A DNA stretch of 64,000 nt from Lotus japonicus (Eukaryota > Streptophyta > Magnoliopsida > Fabales > Fabaceae). The position numbers and the translations under genes are program-made. The DNA is taken from positions 53,838,289-53,902,288 of the forward strand of contig NC_080043.1 of NCBI RefSeq assembly GCF_012489685.1, written 5' to 3'. Numbering within the stretch: the first letter of the stretch is position 1; each line of letters opens with the position of its first letter. Below are positions 56,561 through 64,000 of the stretch, one piece after another. Below the pieces are notes generated by a model. That model did no database searches, was not told where the DNA came from, and worked only from the letters and a program-made list of their open reading frames with translations.

Positions 56561-58771
56561 CAATATAAAAGAGAAAATATAAGAAGGAAAGAATTGACAC
56601 TAGGAAAGCATTGAGGGACCTTTCAACCATTTTTCCAAGAATTAAATAAATCAAAAAGAAAATGTTATTACTACTTTAGGAAACTTGGGAATGGCTCACT
56701 TGATAATTGCAATTTTAGTTAAGGGTAAGCATGTAATAGCCCACTTATTTTATTTTTATTTTGAGTTTTTTAATTCAGTATTATATCTTATATTAATGAC
56801 TGCTTAAAATTTCTCTCCCACTACCAAGTTATTGACCAATCATGTTTTTTCTGATAAACAATTTCAATCATGGTTTTAGCTATAATAAAAACTACCTCAT
56901 TCATGGTCAATCAAATTTAAGCATCATTATTTCTTATTTGAAAACCTCTTTGATTTCTTTTTAATTTAAACGTGCCTTCCTTCATAATTTTTTGAAACAA
57001 CCTTCCTTGATAATTAAAAAAAAAAAAATAGCCTCACAATCTAACCAATGAAATTAGCCGAAATCAAAACAGAATTCATTCACGTTTTTATATTATTAGT
57101 CTTGAAGAGAATTCCAATGCCATTATTTGGAAGCATGTACCTCTACAATTTTCAACAAACTATGTTTAATTGTTTAGATTCTATCATAGATTATTTTGAT
57201 TGGTTTATTTTGCCAGCCAATGTTGATAGATTTTATCAGTCTTCAACTATAAATAACACATGAAGTTTAGGGTTCAAAACATCAATCCTTCTTTCTCCAA
57301 CAATTTGCGTTTTTGGATGCTGAGAATTGTTTTCTATTTCATGTTGCAATGGCAAGATTTCTGACCTCAATCCAATCTGTTGCTGAGAATACTGGTTTGC
57401 ATTAATTGATTATATTTTTTTTTTGTTTTAGTAGGTCCAAGTCCATTGGATGTTTTTATCAATTAAAGAGGGCAGAGGTGGAAGAAGAGCAGTTGGAAGG
57501 ATTAAGTAAGGATAGGTGGGGTTTGTACCGTGTATAAAGAGGATATAGTTATCCAAATAACCTACTAAGAAGGTGGAGTTTGTCTATGGAATTTAATATG
57601 GTTGTTGCTTATCATCTTCTTTCTAATCTATGTGTTCCATGGTGGTTTAACCTATGGTAGGTTTACTTAATTTATTGTAATTGTCTTTTGTATGAGATGT
57701 GAATGTGAATTGATCTTTGTTGGTCTTGAGAGCTTGATTTCATTTTTTTTTTGTACCGATCACTGAATTTTTTTTCCAGATCAAATATGTTCTCATTTTT
57801 ACAGGACTTTTATATTCAGAGAAAGAAGTGAATGAAGTGAATTTAATTTTACTGCTTCAAGATGATTGATGGATTTGGGGTCATGTGAGTTTAGAAGAAG
57901 TTTCATTCTTCGAAAAAGAAGCTTCAAGGTCTTGCCATCTGAAAGTTTACTGCTGATTTATTTACATTAAAATATTTCTAATTAAAAATAACAAAAGCAA
58001 ATTTTATTATAATTTTATGGATTGAGAGAGAGAGAGAGAGAGAGAGAGAAAATGGGAGGCGGAGAGGGAGAGGGAGAGGGAGAGAGAGAGAGAGAGCAAT
58101 TCACAAAGTACATGAAAGCTTCTCCATCTTTTTCCGTATATCTTCATTCCAAAGCCTATGTTTCAAATGATTCGAATTAGTTATCTGTTGCATTCTTTAT
58201 AATTTTTTTAAATGTCTGTATACTACTTATTTAGAGATTATGAAATCAAAATTATATAGTGTAAAAAAAATGTAATTTAATGTGATCCATTTTTTCTAAA
58301 TCACATTTTCCATATGTTATAATTTGGGTATAATTATTTAGAGGTAAGAAAAATGAAATAAAAAAAAAAAATCATGTAATTTATTATATTCTTACATCAT
58401 AAACACATTCATCAAATATAAAATTTATTTTATATTTATTTTTCATTTATATAAAAAAAATTAATCCATATATTAAAAACAGTTTTTAATATTCGGGAAA
58501 TATGCCCCCGTGCAACGACACGAGTAAATTTAATATGTAATCCATATTTTCTATCATCTTATTTGGAGATATGAAAAATGAAAATAAAAGGATAAAAACA
58601 AATATCATACAAATTATTGTAATATTATATCATAAAAAAATTAAAAACACAATGAATTATATTTAGATTTTTTGTTCATTCATACAAAATAAATAATTCT
58701 ATATATTAAAAGCAAATTATTAGATACTTAGAAATATGTCCCCCGTGCATCGGCACGGGTATACATACTAG
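56561..58771 (+). mobile_element. Helitron-like element with a duplicated 3' end
   Basis: The 3' end is a hairpin (CCCGTGC...GCACGGG, 58742-58759) followed by CTAG at 58768-58771 and T, the classic Helitron terminus. A second, degenerate version (CCCGTGCAACGACACGAG) lies at 58506-58523, and the ~250 bp before each are similar, so the 3' end is tandemly duplicated. The likely 5' end (ACAATATAAAAGAG at about 56561) recurs immediately after the 3' end at 58773. There is no Rep-helicase gene, so it is non-autonomous. A GA microsatellite lies inside. The exact 5' boundary is uncertain. Confidence 0.65.
58024..58101 (+). repeat. GA microsatellite
   Basis: (GA)n interrupted by GGGAGGCG and GGGAGA units. 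Confidence 0.9.
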
Positions 58772-59100
58772 TACAATATAAAAGAGACCATATAAGATGG
58801 AAACTTTTGACACTTAGCAAGCAATGAAGTATTTTTACGCCTATTTTCAAAGATTAAAATAAATCAAAAAGAAAATTTTATTTATACTTTTGGAAACTTG
58901 GAAATGGCTCACTAGATAATTGCAATTTTAGTTAAGGGTAAGCATGTAATAGCTAGTTCAAAAAAAAAAGCATGTAATAGCTCACCTAATTTATTTTAAT
59001 TTTGAATTTTTTAATCAATAATATAACTTATATTAATTACTACTTAAAATTTGTCTCCCACTACTAAGTTATTGACCAATCATCTTTTTTGTTAAAAAAA
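58772..59100 (+). mobile_element. Second Helitron-like 5' segment in tandem
   Basis: About 330 bp starting ACAATATAAAAGAG closely resembles 56561-56880 in the same orientation, including AAATAAATCAAAAAGAAAA and GGTAAGCATGTAATAG. It begins at the CTAG end of the first element. No second 3' hairpin was found before the MITE cluster, so this is a truncated neighbour or a rolling-circle tandem. Confidence 0.6.
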
Positions 59101-59540
59101 AATTTAAACCATTATTATTTTCCTTTTAAAAAAATCATTTAATGCCCCAAATCTTAAACCCCAATCAGCAATAACAACTTACCCTCTTTTCCATATGCCT
59201 TTTGCAATCTCAATACCAAAATTTCATTTTTGATAAATCATTATTATATATTATATATTTAATTTTGCTGTTAAAATCGACCAATACCATCGTTGCGAAT
59301 TCAATTCTTCTGATGATTCCTTCGAAACATTGATTCAAAGTTGGTCAAAAATCAAGTTTTATTGGTAGAAATATTCATTCAATTTGACAATAGATATTTA
59401 ACAGCTTAATGATATTTGAATTGTCAATTACAATAATATACTCTCTCAATCTATTATTGATTTAAACCATTTGAGGTCTCCAATGTCACGCTGCTTTTAC
59501 TCCTAGGCGGCTAAGTGCACGTTTTTTTTTCTTCATCTTA
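59101..59540. other. Intergenic sequence, nothing recognised
   Basis: AT-rich, no open frame of note and no repeat end that I can define. Confidence 0.4.
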
Positions 59541-60251
59541 GAGCATCTCCAATGGTAGGAACTTATTTTGGGACTTTACTCATTTTTTGTGGGACCAGAT
59601 TGTCATATAGGATTTAAGACACTCATAAGGTCTCTATGCACATTTCACTCTAGTGGTTGAGATCTTATTTTACTTTTGACCGGGTCCACAATACCCAATA
59701 TATTTATATTATTTATTTCCCTCCTTATTTTTCACTTTGGTTATGGTATTGGAGGAGAGAGAAAAAAATATTATTTTATTTAAGATCCCACATTTGAGAG
59801 TACCTGAGCTAAGGCACGGATCTTAGCTTTTGCTAAGATCTCATGCTATGTAGGATAGCTCCAATGGTGGGATCTACTAAGATCCGGAGCTTATTTTAAG
59901 ATCTCAAAATAAGGACTCCATTGGAGATGCTAGTTCTTAATTCTTACTCTCTCCGTTCCTAAATAACTGACACTTTAAGGTTGTTGCACAAGTATTAAGA
60001 AATAGCAATTAATGTTCTTGTTTTATTAAAATTACAATCTAACTTCCTCCTATACCCTTTATCTCTCATATTAATTCTAACTTTTTCAACTTTTCTACCA
60101 ACAATAAATGAAAGGTACAATTGGTAAAGTATAATTAATGCTCTCTTAAACTTTGTAAAGTGGCAGATAATTAGGAACAAAATTTAGGTACAAATGGGCC
60201 CACATGAATAGTGCTAATAATTAAGAATTAAGAACTAGCATTGGAGATGCT
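59541..60251. mobile_element. Tourist-like MITE cluster (nested)
   Basis: The outer ends are the inverted repeats GAGCATCTCCAATG (59541) and CATTGGAGATGCTC (ending 60251), flanked by TTA on both sides, the duplication of PIF/Harbinger (Tourist) MITEs. A third terminus, CCATTGGAGATGC, lies near 59917-59929, and AGTTCTTAATTCTTA / TAAGAATTAAGAACT form an inner inverted pair. Inside that pair is a Stowaway-like core (CTCTCTCCGTTCCTAAATAA, about 59947). Non-coding. Confidence 0.65.
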
Positions 60252-60355
60252 CTTAGTTATTATACTTCCTCTACAAGATTAATTCTCATTGGTCACTTTT
60301 GCCAAAACAACCGGCAAATTTTCCACTTTTCTCCATCTTATTTATTTGTCTAATA

Positions 60356-60817
60356 CTCCCTCCGTTCATTTTTAAGTGTCGTTTTAGAAGAATTTTTTTT
60401 TTCTATTTAACTGTCGTTTTGATGTTTTAAGGTCTATTTTGTCAATTATACCCTTATTAGTAAGTGGAAATTAAATTCTCATTACTTCAATTCAAAGTCT
60501 TGTCCAGTAAATGGAAATTAAATTCCAATGAAAGTACCCAAAAGAGCTTTCAAAGTTGCATAGAAAAATGTGTTAACATTAAAATTTGGAGGGGGTTATA
60601 AATTTTTATTGCTACTAGGGAGGGAAGAATGATAAATAGTTTAATGATATGAGAGAGAGTGGAACAAAAAATTAATTATCCACTATTTTGGTTGGAAAAC
60701 TTTATAACTTCATGATTAGGATGTGAGAGGGTAGAATGGGAAAATAAGCTCTAATAACCCACTATCTTGGTTGGAGAGATTTTTGCTAGAATGACACTTA
60801 AAAATGAATGGAGGGAG
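60356..60817. mobile_element. Stowaway-like MITE
   Basis: 462 bp with inverted ends CTCCCTCCGTTCATTTTTAA and its complement, flanked by TA on both sides (60354-60355, 60818-60819). CTCCCTCCGT termini with TA duplications define Stowaway (Tc1/mariner) MITEs. Non-coding. Confidence 0.88.
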
Positions 60818-60819
60818 TA

Positions 60820-61107
60820 CTATATAAGTTGTTGTTGGCACTCTTATTTCCACACCTTGAAGATCCCAAATGGACTCCTTCTCATGCCTCACAAATTCAA
60901 ATCAGTTTAAAAGCAGGTCTCTTTCTTCTCATGCCATTTTCAAGAATTCTTGCCAACGTTCTCTTCCCATGCCATATCACTCTTCACCATTCTTATCCTA
61001 ACCATTGACTCATGAATTTTTTTTCACATGGTGATGCTTATCGATAAAGTGTGAGGTTGCGAGGGTATGTCGCAAGAGTAAAGTTAGTATACTCAAATGA
61101 TGCATAT
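60820..61107. other. Intergenic sequence between MITEs
   Basis: No gene or repeat end recognised. Confidence 0.4.
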
Positions 61108-61116
61108 ATTTATTTG

Positions 61117-61793
61117 GTTTAAATATTCTGGAGGTCCCTGAAATTGTCTGTCGTACGAAAATAAGTCCCTGAAATTTTTTTTTCCGATTCCAAATCCCTG
61201 GAATTTTTTTTAATTTGAATAAGTCCCTACTCGTGTTTCCCGTCTATGTGGCTCAATTTTTACTGAGTCATTTATTCCACGTGACTTTTCTATTTTTTTT
61301 TTTTAAATACACATGGATTAAAAAATAAAAATAAACATTTAAATTTAAAATTAAAATCTTATTAACCTAATTAACCATAAATCTAATTAACCCTAAATCC
61401 CTAAAAATATTTTATTTTTTATTTTAAAATTTAAAATTAAAATCTTATTAACCTAATTAACCCTAAATCCCAAAAAAGATTTAAATTTTAAATTTAAATG
61501 TATAAATTTAAAATTAAAATCTTATTAACCTAATTAACCCTAAATCCCTAAAAGATTTTAATTTTAAATTTAAATGTTTAGTTTTTTTTTAATCCAGGTG
61601 TATTTAAAAAAAAATAGAATAGCCACGTGGAATAAATGACTCAGCAAAAATTGTGCCACATAGGCTGGAAACACGAGTAGGGACTTATTCTGATTAAAAA
61701 ACATTTTCCAGGGATTCGGAATCAGAAAAAAAAAATTCAGGGACTTATTTTCATACGGCAGACAATTTCAGGGACCTACTGAGTATTTAAGCC
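61117..61793. mobile_element. Fold-back Mutator-type MITE with 9-bp duplication
   Basis: 677 bp that is nearly one long palindrome: arms of about 220 bp starting GGTTTAAATATTC and ending GAGTATTTAAGCC, with AGGTCCCTGAAATTGTC in each. The flanks are identical 9-mers TATTTATTT (61108-61116 and 61794-61802). The centre has three copies of a ~40-bp unit containing CTTATTAACCTAATTAACC. Related in style to the MITE at 791-1054. Non-coding; transcripts would fold into a long hairpin. Confidence 0.9.
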
Positions 61794-61802
61794 TATTTAT
61801 TT

Positions 61803-62570
61803 TTACTTGCTTCTTAAAGTACGTTCTCCTCCTTTTTATCCTTTTATCTGATTTCTACTTCTTTTGAATTGAAATAGAAGGAGATAATGGTGTTGATGGG
61901 TGTGGTGATGTGAAAAGTGGTTCTTTGTTATTATATGTGTTATATTATGTTTTTTCATTTGTGAACTTATTTCAGGTGATGTGGAGATTGAGATATGCCG
62001 AAGAGGAGGAAGTGGTACATGTTTTTGGGTGAGTAACAAGTCTTATTAAACAAATTTACCATTTATGTTATCTCAATTCTACTGCAAGGTTATTCTATTT
62101 GTGGGTGAATTGAAATATTTTTAATGAAGCTGCAGTTAACATAAGGTACTACCTTTTGAAATTCGAAAGGATGGTTAATGGAAGTTATGTCGAGAAGCAA
62201 GAGGACTAATATGTTGAGAGAGCGGGCCGGTGCAATGGATTCAGGGCCTGCACATAAGAGACTTCCGTTAAACTGAAGTTATTTATGCATATCTTTATAT
62301 CTTTGTGAATTCAATATGAGATGAAAATTATTAAGGAAACATTCAGAATTTAAAGGAATATAATATGTTGGTTTTATATTAAACTAAGCATGAGTTTTCT
62401 CCACAATTTTTCTGTTTTGATAATCCTTAATGTTGATTTAGCTTTATCTGTTTTGATAAGCACTCTAAGGGGCTCAATCTCTCATTGTGATGTTGTTTTA
62501 CAAAGTTTCTCGAGATTCAAGCCAATGGTTTGATTGGGAAGTTATATAAAATCTATTGATATTACAAACT
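61803..62570. other. Intergenic sequence, no gene called
   Basis: Contains a short exon-like stretch (about 61977-62029, AG before and GTGAGT after) of unknown identity, and otherwise AT-rich sequence. A direct gene assignment is not possible. Confidence 0.35.
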
Positions 62571-62634
62571 AGATGCAGCTGCAGGTTTTAATGTATGGAG
62601 TCAAAGTCAGATGAAACAAAGTCACTGAGTTCAG

Positions 62635-63124
62635 ACACCCCCTCCATCCAACTCATCCAGCAATCATAGAAGTTTATGTGTCTCATCATATACATGAAGA
62701 AATCCCATCTTATAAAGTCATAGGCTTTTTCAAAGTCCACCTTAAAAATCATTGCATGTTTCTTTCTACACTTTGCATCATGGATCATCACATTTGCCAC
62801 AACAATACCATCCATCATGCTCCTCCCCACCAGGAAAGCCGATTGTTCCGCCCTAATTACCTTATGAAGAACCCTTTTCAGTCTATTAGCAAGGATCTTG
62901 GCCACTATTTTGTACATGCATCCCACCAAAGAGATCAGTCTATAGTCATTGAGATTTTGGGGGAATTACACTTGGGTATCAAGGCAATGAATGAAGAGTT
63001 ACTCCCTCGTGGCCACGCACTATTCCGGGCGAACTCATCAAGAACTCTATGTACATCGCCTGCTAGTAGGTGCCAAACTCTGAAGATGAAGCACGGTCCC
63101 TCTGGAATTTGGGGAAAGAGCTAG
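62635..63124 (-). pseudogene. L1-type LINE reverse transcriptase fragment
   Basis: The minus strand encodes the N-terminal part of a plant L1 reverse transcriptase: FIALIPK, then SLVGCMYKIVAKILANRLK, AEQSAFLVGRSMMDGI and VDFEKAYDFIRWDF, the first conserved RT blocks. A frameshift or stop near 62930-62960 breaks the frame, and similarity ends at about 62635, before the catalytic YADD block. It faces away from the endonuclease fragment on the plus strand. Confidence 0.85.
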
Positions 63125-63263
63125 GGGTAGGGGTGGACGGTTTGGACGAGGATGTAATTAGAAAACTTATTCAGCTGGAGCACAGAGACCAAAATTTGGA
63201 ATAGTCCGTGAAACCAACTGAACATGAGGGAGATGACAGTGGTCTCTAATGTTAGTACTCTCT

Positions 63264-63934
63264 TATAATATCTATGGGATGGGGAACAAGATCAAGTGGA
63301 GAGCTGTCAGAGAGCTCATAATCAGGGAGAAGGTGGAGTTGATGCTTATGCAGGAAACTAAATTACAATCTTTTGATCAAAGCCAGGGTAATATGTTGTA
63401 GGGGGACTCGAATTGTGGGTGGAAGATGAGTCCTCTGGAGAATAGTGCAGGTGGTCTATTGTGCGTGTGGAACAAACAGGCCTTTAAACTCATTGATTGT
63501 ATGATTGATCGTTATTTCATTATCCTAAATGGTACTTGGTCGAATAGAAATCAGAATTGCGTCATTGTAAATGTCTATGCCCCTTGTAAGGGGTCAGAAA
63601 AAAGGTTTATGGAGGGAACTTAAGATGAGGAGGAATTCTTGTCCGGTGACGTCTTGGTGTATTGGGGGGGACTTCAATGCGATAAGAATGACTCAAGAAA
63701 GGAGAGGAGAAGAAAACATAATTGATTATGGAAGGCGAGACATGGAGGACTTCAATACTTTCATACAAAACATGGAATTGTTCGAAATTCCGATTCTTGG
63801 CAAGCGCTTTACTTGGTTCCGGCCAAACGGTAAAGCCATGAGTCACATTGACATATTCCTGCTATCCTATGAGTGGTTGGTAAGTTGGCCTGATAGTTCT
63901 CAACTTGTCCTAGATCGAGAATATTCTGATCATT
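63264..63934 (+). pseudogene. L1-type LINE endonuclease fragment
   Basis: The plus strand encodes an APE-like endonuclease: GNKIKWRAVRELI near the start, MQETKL, VNVYAPC, IGGDFNAIR, RFTWFRPNGKAMSHIDIFLLS and a final SDH. These are the usual metal- and DNA-binding blocks of plant L1 ORF2. TAG at 63399-63401 replaces an expected Trp, and a frameshift lies near 63600-63615. The sequence is cut at SDH by the LTR starting at 63935. Confidence 0.88.
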
Positions 63935-64000
63935 TGTAACCCCCCGATTTCGGTGGCGTCACTTTAGTAACCAAAAATCAAATAAAGCGGAAAAACGTGA
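63935..64000 (-). mobile_element. Start of a minus-strand Tekay/Del-like LTR, runs out of window
   Basis: TGTAACCCCCCGATTTCGG, then GGCGTCACTTTAGTAACC, is the reverse complement of the ends of the LTRs at 11005-14833 and 42050-46079. It is inserted in the LINE endonuclease directly after the SDH codons. Only 66 bp are in the window, so whether it is solo or a full element is open. Confidence 0.85.

Noticed and set aside
57048..57263. 71-codon frame inside the Helitron-like element, a possible captured gene piece
   Set aside because: The translation is hydrophobic and AT-driven with no exon borders; I could not match it to a gene family.
1..64000. tRNA, rRNA or microRNA genes
   Set aside because: I found no cloverleaf with A and B box spacing or rRNA core sequence. 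The long hairpins present are fold-back MITEs and cannot be called microRNA genes from sequence alone.

Overview
This is plant nuclear DNA, and the whole window is a retrotransposon-rich stretch around one host gene. The evidence is plant-type LTR retrotransposons primed by initiator tRNA-Met, Stowaway, Tourist and Mutator-type MITEs, Helitron ends, a plant L1 LINE, and an eight-exon gene for a DNA polymerase delta subunit. Element families and base composition suggest a dicot, probably a legume; the species cannot be read from the sequence.

Positions 1-33121 are a nest of insertions that can be unpicked from target-site duplications (TSDs). The base is a plus-strand Sirevirus (Ty1-copia) of which only the env-like region and 3' LTR remain (26301-33121). 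It is interrupted by a minus-strand Ty3-type LTR (1-348 and 25776-26300) and by a Sirevirus solo LTR (28013-30645, TSD TCTTT). Into the minus-strand LTR went a complete but decayed Sirevirus on the minus strand (349-25770, TSD GCAGT). Its gag-pol was split by a minus-strand solo LTR (9452-22645, TSD CCATG), itself split by a young Tekay/Del-like element with long LTRs and a ruined pol (11005-21171, TSD ATTTC). The minus-strand Sirevirus also carries a small promoter-plus-ORF unit in antisense between its env-like region and 3' LTR (2520-3027).

Positions 33665-40321 hold a complete CRM-type chromovirus (TSD AAAAG) with one open Gag-Pol frame that runs into its 3' LTR. It looks recent and possibly autonomous. 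Next is a Sirevirus solo LTR (40821-46211) containing a solo LTR of the Tekay/Del-like family (42050-46079, TSD TAAAC).

Positions 47242-56268 on the minus strand are the host gene, a POLD3-like DNA polymerase delta subunit with eight exons and 515 codons ending in a PCNA-interacting motif. Its last intron holds a 2.9-kb non-autonomous LTR element (48687-51591). An E2F-type site lies just upstream of the start codon.

Positions 56345-64000 are intergenic, with tandem Helitron-like ends, a GA microsatellite, a MITE cluster and a 677-bp fold-back element with a 9-bp TSD. Rearranged L1 LINE pieces follow (reverse transcriptase on minus, endonuclease on plus), broken by the start of another minus-strand LTR that leaves the window.
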